DNA of 64,000 nt from Hydrogenophaga palleronii_A (GCF_031457455.1 NZ_JAVDWU010000008.1:1-64000), one strand, 5' to 3'. Positions 1-8,198 are shown, counted from the first letter of the stretch. A program made the numbers and translations. The notes: generated from the letters alone by a model not told the origin.

Positions 1-85
1 CTCCCACACCGCACAACGCCGATAACTCTTCCGGCTTGAAAACAGCCGCTTGCATCGTGTGGCGACGCGGTGACGCAGATTCCAT
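1..85 (-). CDS. Partial unrecognised gene at the window edge (N-terminal 28 codons)
   Basis: An ATG at 85 opens a frame running off the left edge; it begins MESASPRRHT and continues QAAVFKPEEL. The same 5' sequence recurs at 45503 in the opposite orientation (MTSASPRRHT, then QAAVF). Several differences between the copies are synonymous or conservative in this frame (Met/Leu, Lys/Arg), which mildly favours coding in this direction. The opposite strand is also open through 209, so the coding strand is not certain. No family is recognised. Confidence 0.35.
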   Translation of the reverse strand, partial: MESASPRRHTMQAAVFKPEELSALCGVG

Positions 86-211
86 GTCGGCACGGACCAA
101 AAACGAGTCCACACCAGATGCCGGATATACGACTGCAGGTGCTTTACCCACTGGTCCCCAATCGGTCAATCCCTTGCCGTTGTGGGGGAGTCCATATAGG
201 AATCGTTAGCC
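1..211 (-). repeat. Flank repeat copy A, shared with 45388-45587
   Basis: Read on the minus strand, this segment starts directly after the stop of the gene at 213-629 and aligns with the plus strand after the DUF4145 gene at 45382. Positions 1-96 match 45587-45492 without gaps at about 85 of 96 bases by hand count. The remainder, up to the gene end, aligns more weakly but recognisably. In both places it lies at the 3' end of a cassette-like block, so it looks like a common integron flank or a shared last cassette. Confidence 0.7.
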
Positions 212-212
212 G

Positions 213-629
213 TCATTCTGAGTTCGCCGCGCCTATGGCCTTGTTCAATCGGTCCGCGAACGCTTTGGCCTCCACTTCGCCAAGTTCAACGGGATCACCG
301 AAGCTACTGACACAAAAGACATGTACGGCACCCTGTTCTTCCCATACAGCAACTTGGTCATCGGCGCCTTCACTCTGGGCTGTATCGAACGATAGGTATT
401 CTTCAACCTGAGCTTCAGTCGGCTGCCACTCATTCCCTCGCATCTCATGCAGCTTGGCGAGACCAAGCAGGAGCAGCGGGTCTTCAGCGATGAGCGTGAG
501 GCTATTATTCTCCGCCTTCCAGCGACGACCGTTGCCTGTGAGCGAGACCGCATATCCGAGCGAGCGCAAGGCAGCAAAGGCGGCAGGCAGGACGTTTCCT
601 GCGGAAGCAATGACAGCTCGGTCACTCAT
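213..629 (-). CDS. Unknown cassette protein, 138 aa
   Basis: No family is recognised. The acidic, soluble protein starts MSDRAVIASA and has no signal peptide or membrane segment. The gene looks like an integron cassette. Its ATG sits three bases after a GTTAGCC core site at 633-639 (minus strand), and the next gene upstream ends in an attC stem at 633-692. An inverted copy of TCGTTAGCCGTCAT lies at its 3' end (203-216). The 138-codon frame is favoured over an overlapping 126-codon frame because its start fits the cassette boundary and its composition is more protein-like. Confidence 0.6.
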   Translation of the reverse strand: MSDRAVIASAGNVLPAAFAALRSLGYAVSLTGNGRRWKAENNSLTLIAEDPLLLLGLAKLHEMRGNEWQPTEAQVEEYLSFDTAQSEGADDQVAVWEEQGAVHVFCVSSFGDPVELGEVEAKAFADRLNKAIGAANSE

Positions 630-632
630 GAC

Positions 633-692
633 GGCTAACGACTAAGGCCAGCGGAGGCCGCAGGCCGTCCGTGCTGGGCCGGTTTGTTATTC
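633..692 (-). other. attC recombination site (59-base-element type)
   Basis: Read on the minus strand, the segment begins TAACAAACC at the stop of the gene at 687 and ends CGTTAGCC just before the ATG at 629. It folds into a long imperfect stem. TAAC pairs with GTTA outside, and inside GG, CCAG, CGGA and GGCC pair with GGCC, TCCG, CTGG and CC around a TGC loop. Single bases or dinucleotides (C, CA, C) are left unpaired on one side only. One-sided extrahelical bases are the structural signature of integron attC sites. The location between two same-strand genes also fits. Confidence 0.75.
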
Positions 693-1133
693 CGCATTGT
701 TGAGCTCCCGCACTTCGGCCATACGACCATCGGTCAGCCAGAGAGTGTCTACAAGAGCAAAGACGTCGGCGGCCAGGTCTGTGCCAACGACTTCCGCACG
801 CTGCATCGCTCGCGCACAAGATTTACTGTGTTTCTTCCAACGCTCCTTGCCGTCGATCACCATGAACGATCCGCCATCGCGCCCTGGTTTGAACACCAAT
901 GACACCAAGAACCTGTCTTCAACACTTGCGCCATCGCCCCAACGACCGATCACAAAGTCGAAGTTCGGCATGTGTTCCGGCGCGTCCACCGTCCATTGAA
1001 CAAAGTAGGCGGCTACGGCCACCTCATCAGCGGATATGTCGCCCCAGATCGTCTTCGATCTTTTTCCACAGCACGCGCAGGTGCCTTCAGACTCATTCCA
1101 AGGACTAGCTACAAGTTTCAATGATTCACTCAT
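687..1133 (-). CDS. Unknown cassette protein, 148 aa
   Basis: The protein begins MSESLKLVAS and contains one CxxC pair near residues 20-23, but otherwise matches no family I recognise. An upstream in-frame start at 1178 would add 15 residues. The ATG at 1133 is preferred because a GTT core-like sequence (GTTGTTC, 1137-1143) lies three bases ahead of it, the same spacing as in the neighbouring cassette. The stop codon lies inside the first bases of an attC site, as is usual for integron cassettes. No signal peptide or membrane segment is seen. Confidence 0.6.
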   Translation of the reverse strand: MSESLKLVASPWNESEGTCACCGKRSKTIWGDISADEVAVAAYFVQWTVDAPEHMPNFDFVIGRWGDGASVEDRFLVSLVFKPGRDGGSFMVIDGKERWKKHSKSCARAMQRAEVVGTDLAADVFALVDTLWLTDGRMAEVRELNNAE

Positions 1134-1451
1134 GCGGAACAACTTTGATTTAAACGGCAAAACACCAGATATCCACAATCGCGGTCGTTAAACAAAGTCG
1201 CATGGCATTCCCGAAATTTGTATGAAATCAACCCTGTAGCTCAATACACAGCGTGGGCGAAAAGGTTAAACAGATCCGACAAACCCGACTGGACTCCCGG
1301 CGCCTGAGCGCCTTGGCGGGGCGGGCACGAAAGTGGTTGGACAGTTTACTTGTGAGCACCCAGGTGGTGAGGCAAAACCTGCCGACCGCTGCAACTGGAA
1401 TGGCGGCTTTGCGACATTTGGCCAGATGACCGTTCCGGGTCGAAAGCCGGC
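1134..1451. other. Intergenic: integron 5' flank with integrase-start remnant
   Basis: No intact gene is supported. Positions 1270-1299 (plus) match the start of the integrase remnant at 43414-43385 (minus) at about 27 of 30 bases, encoding TDPTNPTGLP against TDQTNPTGLP. Beyond that the similarity stops, so only the extreme 5' end of the integrase frame, if that, remains. The motif GTTTAAC occurs twice on the minus strand (1189-1195 and 1265-1271). Either could be part of an attI-like site, but neither is convincing alone. Confidence 0.4.
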
Positions 1452-2501
1452 TCAACCTACCCGAACGGCACGCCGCCGGTAGAAGTCCAGGATCACTTCT
1501 TCGAAGTTGCCGATCAGGAACTTCGCCACGCCATCCGCGTACCAGTTGAATTGCGTGCTGACCCGGTAGCGCATGCTGATGTTCAGCTCTGTCGTTTTGG
1601 GGTCGATCGGAGAGAGCTTGTACGACGTATCCAGAAGATCAAAGTAGTGGCCGCCGATGGTCACATGGTCGTCCAGTGCGTTGGGCGGAAACGAGTTTTC
1701 ATTGAACCGGTAGACCCACCGCACGAAGCGGTTTTCCTGCCACTCGGTGGCCACCTGTTCGAAATGAATGGACTTGCCCATCGATACCTTGCGCACGAAA
1801 CCCTCTGGCGTTTCCTGCGTGACGCCTGCGATCGGCAGCGGAACACCAATGCGGTACATCCATGCATGGCCCACTTCTTCGGGCCGGATGTCGCGTGCCT
1901 CGTGGATCTGCTGCCATATCTGTTGGGGCGATGCTTCCACAACGATGGTGCGTTCGATTGTTCCAATGCGCTGGAGGCTGGCCTCATGGGTGGGCAGGAA
2001 GCCCAGCAAGATGGGTAGCACGGCGAAGCTGTACACCGCTTCCCGGCGCCGCTGCGTGGCGCGGCAGATTCCGCCCATGAGCAAACCGCCCAACGCACCA
2101 AGAGCGCAGAACAAAGGAATGATGATGATCACGCAGATAAGACCCTCGATCAGGATCGCCATCGTGCCCAGGACGAACAGGGTGTTGGCAACCATCGGCG
2201 CCCAGACGTAGTACGACCATGTGCGTCGTTGCTTCGCCTCGGCAACATACACCGTGACGGCACCCACGGCGAGGGGCGCGAGGTAGACGAACGCTCCCGT
2301 CATGGCCGTGTAGGCGCCGCCCGGCTCGCCGGAAAATATCAGCCGCAACACGATGCCCGTGAGCGCGCCTATTGCAAGTGGCCACCACTTGGAATATGGC
2401 AGCTTTCGTGGCGCCGTTGCCGGCGTCTGGTCGGCCTGCGTCACGTCCCCCTCGGTACTGGCGTTGTCTTCGCCCGGCAGCTGTGGTGGATTTGTTCTCA
2501 T
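1452..2501 (-). CDS. Membrane protein with C-terminal SRPBCC (START-like) domain
   Basis: The 349-residue protein has a Pro/Thr-rich cytoplasmic N-terminus. About four hydrophobic segments follow between residues 40 and 165. The remaining half starts with an IERTIVVEAS strand typical of polyketide cyclase/dehydrase (SRPBCC) domains, which bind hydrophobic ligands. The ligand is unknown. The ATG at 2501 is chosen over a TTG three codons upstream. It lies 21 bases after the desaturase on the same strand, so it is probably the third gene of the ArsR-desaturase operon. A lipid or membrane role is inference. Confidence 0.7.
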   Translation of the reverse strand: MRTNPPQLPGEDNASTEGDVTQADQTPATAPRKLPYSKWWPLAIGALTGIVLRLIFSGEPGGAYTAMTGAFVYLAPLAVGAVTVYVAEAKQRRTWSYYVWAPMVANTLFVLGTMAILIEGLICVIIIIPLFCALGALGGLLMGGICRATQRRREAVYSFAVLPILLGFLPTHEASLQRIGTIERTIVVEASPQQIWQQIHEARDIRPEEVGHAWMYRIGVPLPIAGVTQETPEGFVRKVSMGKSIHFEQVATEWQENRFVRWVYRFNENSFPPNALDDHVTIGGHYFDLLDTSYKLSPIDPKTTELNISMRYRVSTQFNWYADGVAKFLIGNFEEVILDFYRRRAVRVG

Positions 2502-2522
2502 CGATGTCAATCTCTTCGTTAA

Positions 2523-3476
2523 TCACGCACGGACCGCCTGCCCAGCGGCGCTCGCCTGGTCCAGGCGAACGAGTTCGGGCCGGCTCGGCAAATCTTCCGG
2601 CAGGCGCACCGAATGCACGAGGCCCACGCGGCGCAACAGCGAAAGCACCCACCAGCCAGGATCCCATTCACCGGGTTGCAGACCCAGGCGGGCTGAACCC
2701 GGATACGCATGATGGTTGTTGTGCCAGCACTCCCCCATTGTCAGCAGCGATGTGAACGGGATGTTTCGACCCTGCACGGCAGCACCACGGACCTCGAAGT
2801 GCATGGGGCCATGGTTGTGCGCGAAGTAGCCAATGAGCCAGTGGCCGAGCACGCACACGGTGACACGCGCGCACACGCCCCAAAACACAAATGACCAGCC
2901 GCCACACAGGTAGAACATCGCCGCCACCGGCAGCTGTTGCGCCATCCAGGTGCGATCGAGGAATTGATAGAACCGGTTGTTGGCAATGCGTGCTTCAAGC
3001 CGGAGGGCCGGCGGGTTCGCCAGCTGCAAGTCGCAGTTCAACTGCCACCATCCGTCTACCAGAAATGATCGCCCGTGCCGCAAGTAGTCGTGGCAGTCGG
3101 GCAGGCGCTGTGCGTAGTCGCGCAAATCATGCTGGCGCAACAAGCCCAATGGGCCTGCGAGCCCCACCTGCACACCGAGATAGACCAGTGTGTACTCCAG
3201 CCACTTGGGGCACTGGAAGCTGTCGTGGATTAGCTTGCGGTGGCTGCCCAAGGAATGCCCCAGCAGCAGCACCGCGCCGGTGGAGGCCAGAAAGATGAAG
3301 AGGCCTGACCAAGTGAACGTGGCCACGCCGCCGATGAGTGTTGCAAAAGCCATGCCGTTGAACCACAGCGACTTGAGCGGAGCATAGCGCACGCTGCCGC
3401 GCACCACACTGTCGCAGTCGTTTGATTGGATGCGGTGTTGCAGCAGACTCGCGGGCTGCTCGTATGGGGCGCTCAC
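2523..3476 (-). CDS. Fatty acid desaturase family protein
   Basis: This is a 317-residue membrane di-iron protein. Histidine clusters fit the family: HSLGSH near residue 70, HDLRD in the second-box position instead of HRxHH, and HNNHH in the conserved TMGECWHNNHHAYPG context. Paired hydrophobic segments separate the boxes. It should introduce a double bond into an acyl chain in the inner membrane, with substrate and position unknown. The GTG start at 3476 overlaps the stop of the ArsR gene as GTGA, implying translational coupling. A longer frame to 3539 would run inside arsR and is not favoured. Confidence 0.85.
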   Translation of the reverse strand: MSAPYEQPASLLQHRIQSNDCDSVVRGSVRYAPLKSLWFNGMAFATLIGGVATFTWSGLFIFLASTGAVLLLGHSLGSHRKLIHDSFQCPKWLEYTLVYLGVQVGLAGPLGLLRQHDLRDYAQRLPDCHDYLRHGRSFLVDGWWQLNCDLQLANPPALRLEARIANNRFYQFLDRTWMAQQLPVAAMFYLCGGWSFVFWGVCARVTVCVLGHWLIGYFAHNHGPMHFEVRGAAVQGRNIPFTSLLTMGECWHNNHHAYPGSARLGLQPGEWDPGWWVLSLLRRVGLVHSVRLPEDLPSRPELVRLDQASAAGQAVRA

Positions 3477-3793
3477 GTTGGCTTTTTCTTCTTTGCTATC
3501 TGCCGTGACTCGCGCTTGAGCGGGCGGCCAACCGGGCACAACTCGAACGCATAGCCAGTGAGCTGGTTGACCAGCTTGTCGCGATTGAGCCGGTACATAA
3601 CGAACTGGCCCTGGCGCTCGCTGCTGACCAGATCGGCGTTTTCAAGAATGGAGAGATGTCTGGAGATGGCTGGCGTGCTCATGGCAAAACGCTCTGCCAG
3701 CTGCGTGGTTGTCAGCTCTGCCTCGGATAGGTAGGCGAGTATCTGTCGCCGCGGTGCAGAAGCCAGCGCTTCGAAGATCTTGTCAAGGGACAT
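3473..3793 (-). CDS. ArsR/SmtB-family repressor of the desaturase operon
   Basis: This 106-residue winged-helix regulator reads TTQLAERFAMSTPAISRHLS for the recognition helix-turn-helix and LVSSERQGQFVMYRL for the wing. It has only one cysteine (near residue 86) and no metal-binding cysteine pair, so it is unlikely to be an arsenic or metal sensor. It is the first gene of an operon with a desaturase and an SRPBCC membrane protein. A perfect inverted repeat 12 bases upstream of its start suggests autoregulation. The effector is unknown and could be a lipid or redox signal. Confidence 0.8.
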   Translation of the reverse strand: MSLDKIFEALASAPRRQILAYLSEAELTTTQLAERFAMSTPAISRHLSILENADLVSSERQGQFVMYRLNRDKLVNQLTGYAFELCPVGRPLKRESRQIAKKKKPT

Positions 3794-3804
3794 TGATATT
3801 TAAT

Positions 3805-3824
3805 GATTAACTTATTAGTTAATC
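3805..3824. promoter_or_regulatory. Palindromic operator upstream of the ArsR gene
   Basis: GATTAAC and GTTAATC form a perfect 7-base inverted repeat around a 6-base TTATTA centre, in an A+T-rich patch directly upstream of the regulator. Size, position and symmetry fit an ArsR-family autoregulatory operator. Confidence 0.65.
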
Positions 3825-4087
3825 GAAGAATATCGATCGAACGCCACTGCGTCAAGCGCTGAGTGGTTGGGGCGCTGATGTGAACTCGGAATTGCGGCAG
3901 AATCCGGCAAGGCAGTTGACGGGCTGCCCGCAGCATGTCGTTGACCACACCAGGCCCGACGACGAACGACTCCTGTTGACCCGGCACGAGCAGATCAAGG
4001 TCGCGCGACCGCACGACCTTCGGTGATTTGATCCATAAGGCGCCTTCAAGACCCGTTGATGGCGCCGTGCCAAGGAGTACAACTGCC

Positions 4088-5266
4088 ATGCCTTCACAGG
4101 AGTCCCCGCGTCTGGTGGTCCTGGTTTCCCTGTCTGCGATGGCGGTGCTGCCCATCAACATGTTCGTGCCTTCGCTGCCGAACATCGCGAAAGACCTCAA
4201 CGCAGACTTCGCGCTGGTCAACATCGCCATTGCCGGATACGCGATGGCCACTGCCGTCACGCACCTGCTGGCGGGTGCGCTGTCAGACAGATTCGGCCGC
4301 AAACCCGTCGCGCTGTTCGCCCTGGCGATCTTCACCATTGCGTCCATGGGCTGCGGCCTGGCGACCGACATCACCACGTTCCTGCTGTGTCGGTTGTTCC
4401 AGGGCGCCGTGATCGCCGGGTATGCCGTTTCCCTGGCCATCATTCACGACACATCGGACGAGGGCATGGTCGCAAGCCGGATCGGCTACGTTTCCTCGGC
4501 TTGGGCCGTGGCGCCCATGATCGGGCCAGCCATCGGCGGCTTTCTTGACACCGGGTTCGGCTGGCGCGCCAACTTCATTGCGTTTGCCGTCCTGGGTGTC
4601 AGTGGTCTGTACCTTGTTGCATTCCATTTGAAGGAGACCAAGCTTCACCGAAGCGCTGCCCTGACACCGCAGATGTGGGACTACGGCGAGCTGTGCCGGG
4701 CGCCCCTGTTCTGGGCGCACGTGCTGTGCATGGCGCTTTCCATTGGCACGCTGTATGTGTTTCTGGGCGGAGCGCCCCTGGTGGCGGCACAGCTGGGGGG
4801 CACATCCAGCGCAGCGCTGGGTTTCTACATGGGCATGGTTCCCGCAGGTTTCATCCTGGGGAGCCACTTGGTGGGACGCGCCAGCACGCGGCAACCAGCA
4901 ATCGGCTTCATGCTGACAGGGCGTGTGCTCACCTGCATGGGTCTGCTGGGCGGCATGGTTTTCGTGGCCTCAGGCTGGATGCACCCGCTCGCGTTCTTCA
5001 TCCCTTGTGTGTTCGTCGGTCTGGGCAACGGGTTGACGATGCCGGTGGCCAACGCCCGGGTTTTGTCCTTGCATCCCCAACTCGCGGGCACGGCATCGGG
5101 CCTGGCTGCGGCCGTGACGGTGATGGGCGCCGGCGTCGTCGCCTGGCTCTCAGGGCTGGTCGTGAACCCGTTGAATGCTCACATGGCGGTGCTGAGTGTC
5201 ATGTTGATCACGGCGGGCCTGTCGCTGGCGGCGTGTCTGTTCATCGTTGATGCGGACGGCAAGTGA
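4088..5266 (+). CDS. MFS multidrug exporter, Bcr/CflA type
   Basis: The 392-residue protein has about twelve hydrophobic segments. It shows the MFS motif after helix 2 (GALSDRFGRKPV) and an early LPINMFVPSLP segment typical of the Bcr/CflA 12-helix drug/H+ antiporters. It should export small hydrophobic compounds across the inner membrane; the substrate cannot be read. The ATG at 4088 follows AAGGAG at 4071-4076. The 263 bases before it, back to the ArsR operator, contain no gene I can support. It is transcribed divergently from the ArsR operon and ends before a symmetrical terminator. Confidence 0.85.
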   Translation: MPSQESPRLVVLVSLSAMAVLPINMFVPSLPNIAKDLNADFALVNIAIAGYAMATAVTHLLAGALSDRFGRKPVALFALAIFTIASMGCGLATDITTFLLCRLFQGAVIAGYAVSLAIIHDTSDEGMVASRIGYVSSAWAVAPMIGPAIGGFLDTGFGWRANFIAFAVLGVSGLYLVAFHLKETKLHRSAALTPQMWDYGELCRAPLFWAHVLCMALSIGTLYVFLGGAPLVAAQLGGTSSAALGFYMGMVPAGFILGSHLVGRASTRQPAIGFMLTGRVLTCMGLLGGMVFVASGWMHPLAFFIPCVFVGLGNGLTMPVANARVLSLHPQLAGTASGLAAAVTVMGAGVVAWLSGLVVNPLNAHMAVLSVMLITAGLSLAACLFIVDADGK

Positions 5267-5300
5267 TGAACGCAGGGCCGGTTGAATGGCCATGGCAACT

Positions 5301-5337
5301 GCCGGCCTGCCTCGTCAACTTCGCGAGGCAGGCCGGC
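5301..5337. terminator. Bidirectional hairpin between convergent genes
   Basis: A perfect 14-base stem (5301-5314 with 5324-5337, GCCGGCCTGCCTCG and its complement) closes a 9-base loop. It lies between the ends of the MFS gene (5266, plus) and the protease gene (5349, minus). There is no long T tract, but position and stability suggest a shared transcription stop. Confidence 0.65.
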
Positions 5338-5348
5338 TGCTCGGCAGT

Positions 5349-8198
5349 TCAGTGGGAATGACCGCCGTCGTCCACCACCGGCAGGGCCACACCACCCAGC
5401 GTCCAGGTGCCCAGGTTCAGGCCGGTGGCGTCTGGCCCGGCGCGGCGTCGGCGCTCCACCTCCAGTTCCAGCAGTTCGGTCTCCAGGCAGGCGCGGCGCG
5501 CCTGCAGGCGCAGTTGCTCCAGCCGCACCTGGTCTTCGGCCAGGCGCACCGGTTCGCAGGACGCGCAGTGCGCCAGCTCGGCCTCGTACACGGTGCCGTC
5601 GGTGGGCACGGTGATGGAGCGGGCGTCGCGCGTGGCATTGCCGTCCTTGTGCAGCTGGTTGACCAGTTCACCGATCATCTTTTGCAGCGCGTCGGGCAGG
5701 CCGGCCAGGTCGTCCACCGAGCGCCAGGGCATGCCGTCGCCCAGTCGCCATTCGACCGACTCGATGCGCGAATGCACCTCGTAGGCTTCCATCACTCGGC
5801 GCACGTAGTAGGTGACCGCGTAGCAGTGGTTGGCGTTGTGCAGCTGGCGCGCGGTGGTGCTCACATGCTCCTGCTCTTCAAAGGTGCTGACCACCAGCGA
5901 ACGCTCGGCCTCGATGGCCTGCGATGCGGTGAGCGCCATCTGCGTGAACTGTTCGGAAGCCGTGCGCACAGAACCGCCGCTGGCCACCGTAGTTTCGGTG
6001 TCCACACCGAACTCGCCCTTGACCGTGGGCGCACCAAAAAAGCCCGCCAGGCCGCCACCGGCCGATACCGAGCTGTCGGCGTGGGTGCGGATTTCGTTGA
6101 TGGTGTCGAAGTAGGCCGAGCTTGCGCTCGAACGCCGGCTCTGCGAGAGCGCGCTCAGGGTCTGGCGCAGCGAGGTGTGCACCGACACGCGCTGCGTCTC
6201 TGCGCGTGTGCGGCGGTAACGGTCGTATTCGAACAGCCGCACCTGCTCGCCCGGCAGCAGCGTGGTGGTGTAGAGCAGTGGCCCCTGTTGGCGGCCGACC
6301 AGCTTCAGGCAGTGCTGGTAGGTCACACGCAGTCGCAGACGCTGCGCCGCAGCGACGCCGTTGTTGACGGCGCTGCTGCCGCCGTCGAAAGTGCGCGCTT
6401 CGTAGAAGTACATGCAGCGGTCAAAGGGCAGCCAGGGCACCGGCGCCGGTCCGCGACACGGGGCCGGCGTGGGCTCGATGCATTCACCACCGCAGCCGCT
6501 GCAGCCAGCGTCGCAGTCGCAGCCCTCGGCGCAGGCTTCCAGCAGCGCGCGCTCCACATTCACGCGCCCATAACCCACTTCTTCGTGCCAGGTGCCGCTG
6601 GGTTTGCCGGCCACGTTGGCATAGGTGTACAGGGCCGGCGAGATCTTGTCGCAGGTACGTTCGATGATGCTGCGCACCTGCACATTGCTCAGCGTTGGGC
6701 TCATCGACTTCAGCAGCGCGGCCAGGCCGGCGACCAGCGGCGTGGCCGACGAGGTGCCGTTGAAGCGGTCGGTATAGTCAGTGGCCGTGTAGCCCGCAGC
6801 GCCCAGACGGTCGGTGGCTGCGATCTCCAGGCAAGGCGCGACCACGTCGACATCAGGCCCCCAGCTGGCGCCCCACCAGGGTTCGATCGATGTGTCGCCG
6901 TTGCGCTTGCGCTCGTCCGATCGGTTGCTGCCACCCACGCACAGCGTGCGCGCGTCGCTGCCCGGGAAGCGCGACTGGTTCCAGTTCTCGTTGCCGGATG
7001 CGGCCACCAGCACCAGGCCTTGTTCGTGCGCGTACTGCAGGGCGTCGCGGATGAGGTCGAAGTCCCACATGCCCCAGGAGGGGTACACGCCAAAGCTCAT
7101 GCTCACCACCTGCGCGCCCTGGTCGGCCGCAAAGTACAGGCCTTCGGCGATGTCGGCATCGGCCCAGGTGGAGGTGGCAATGGCCATGACCTGCACACCG
7201 CCGGCCACACCGGCCAGGCCCTGCGCGTTGTCCATGCGCGCGCCGATGATGCCGGCACAAGGCGTGCCGTGGTTGCCCACAGGGCTGCCATCGGGCAGGT
7301 CGTTCGACGCGTTCAGCGAGTTCGGATGCAGCAACAGGTCCGGGTGACCCAGCTCCACGCCCTGATCGATCACCGCGACCGTGACGCTGGGCACGCCGCG
7401 TGCGATCTGCCAGCCGCGCGGCGCCTGGATGCGCTGCAGCCCCCATTGCGTGCCAAACATCGGGTCGTTGGGCGTGTAGGGCTCGCTCGGTGGCCGGCAG
7501 GAAAGTGCGCCGCTGCTCCGCGCCGGGCGCGTTTCGGCGTGCATGGCATGCGCCATGGGCGAGAGCAGGGGAATGGTTTCAAAGCGGATGTCGGCCGGGG
7601 TTGCAAGCTTCAGGCTTGGCGCGAGCGTGCTGCCCAGGTGCATGGCGGTGCGCCCGGCCGCAAAACTCGCATCGTCCACCTGCAGCGTGACGTAGCCACG
7701 CAGCCGCGTCGGCCCGGCGGACGGCACGTTCAGCCCTTTGGGCAAGGCGCCCGCACCGCCACCCTGATCGAACGCAGCCTGGCGCACATACAGTCGCGTC
7801 GGGTTCACGGTGAAGGCGGCCATGTCGGCGCCCACGCCAGGCGACAGCTCGGCACCGCGCTTGGCAGACGCGGCCGACTCCGGGCGCAGCGCGGGCATCA
7901 CCCACTGCACCAGCGGACTGGCTTCCAGCTTCTTCAGTGCGGCGGCGGGCAGCGCGTCACCGCTGCTGTTGCAGACCCAGGACAGCCCCTCGGTCTGGTT
8001 CACCTGCACCAGCGGCGCGTCGCCCTGTTTGGGCAAAACAAACAGCTGCAGGCCGGCATCGGCCAGTGCTTTCGTGCGTTCCTCGGCCGACAACTTGTCG
8101 CGCCATCGCACGGCGGCCAACGTCGGGTCGACGCGGCTGGGGCCGTTGGCAGGATGGTTGAAGGTGAGCGCCGACGCGCCCTTGTCGGAAGTGTTCAT
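5349..8198 (-). CDS. Large S8 (subtilisin) serine protease with C-terminal extension
   Basis: This 949-residue protein has a subtilisin domain at about 245-550. The catalytic triad is Asp278 (VAVIDQGVE), His310 (NHGTPCAG) and Ser483 (NGTSSATP), with oxyanion Asn403 (ASGNEN). An N-terminal region of about 240 residues may act as propeptide or adaptor. After the protease comes a Cys-rich stretch (residues 556-581, about nine Cys) and then about 370 residues of helical, charged sequence with no recognised domain. No signal peptide is visible, which is unusual for the family. The start at 8198 is set by a GGGGGG ribosome site. The gene stands alone. Confidence 0.88.
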   Translation of the reverse strand: MNTSDKGASALTFNHPANGPSRVDPTLAAVRWRDKLSAEERTKALADAGLQLFVLPKQGDAPLVQVNQTEGLSWVCNSSGDALPAAALKKLEASPLVQWVMPALRPESAASAKRGAELSPGVGADMAAFTVNPTRLYVRQAAFDQGGGAGALPKGLNVPSAGPTRLRGYVTLQVDDASFAAGRTAMHLGSTLAPSLKLATPADIRFETIPLLSPMAHAMHAETRPARSSGALSCRPPSEPYTPNDPMFGTQWGLQRIQAPRGWQIARGVPSVTVAVIDQGVELGHPDLLLHPNSLNASNDLPDGSPVGNHGTPCAGIIGARMDNAQGLAGVAGGVQVMAIATSTWADADIAEGLYFAADQGAQVVSMSFGVYPSWGMWDFDLIRDALQYAHEQGLVLVAASGNENWNQSRFPGSDARTLCVGGSNRSDERKRNGDTSIEPWWGASWGPDVDVVAPCLEIAATDRLGAAGYTATDYTDRFNGTSSATPLVAGLAALLKSMSPTLSNVQVRSIIERTCDKISPALYTYANVAGKPSGTWHEEVGYGRVNVERALLEACAEGCDCDAGCSGCGGECIEPTPAPCRGPAPVPWLPFDRCMYFYEARTFDGGSSAVNNGVAAAQRLRLRVTYQHCLKLVGRQQGPLLYTTTLLPGEQVRLFEYDRYRRTRAETQRVSVHTSLRQTLSALSQSRRSSASSAYFDTINEIRTHADSSVSAGGGLAGFFGAPTVKGEFGVDTETTVASGGSVRTASEQFTQMALTASQAIEAERSLVVSTFEEQEHVSTTARQLHNANHCYAVTYYVRRVMEAYEVHSRIESVEWRLGDGMPWRSVDDLAGLPDALQKMIGELVNQLHKDGNATRDARSITVPTDGTVYEAELAHCASCEPVRLAEDQVRLEQLRLQARRACLETELLELEVERRRRAGPDATGLNLGTWTLGGVALPVVDDGGHSH

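Noticed and set aside
1189..1271. Pair of GTTTAAC motifs as a complete attC or attI
   Set aside because: The core fits RYYYAAC, but no stem with one-sided bulges could be drawn between them.
1228..1455. 75-codon minus-strand frame
   Set aside because: No family resemblance, and it overlaps the integrase-start remnant on the other strand.
3840..4080. Possible gene remnant antisense to the MFS leader
   Set aside because: The longer frame continues through the MFS gene in antisense; no family was recognised.
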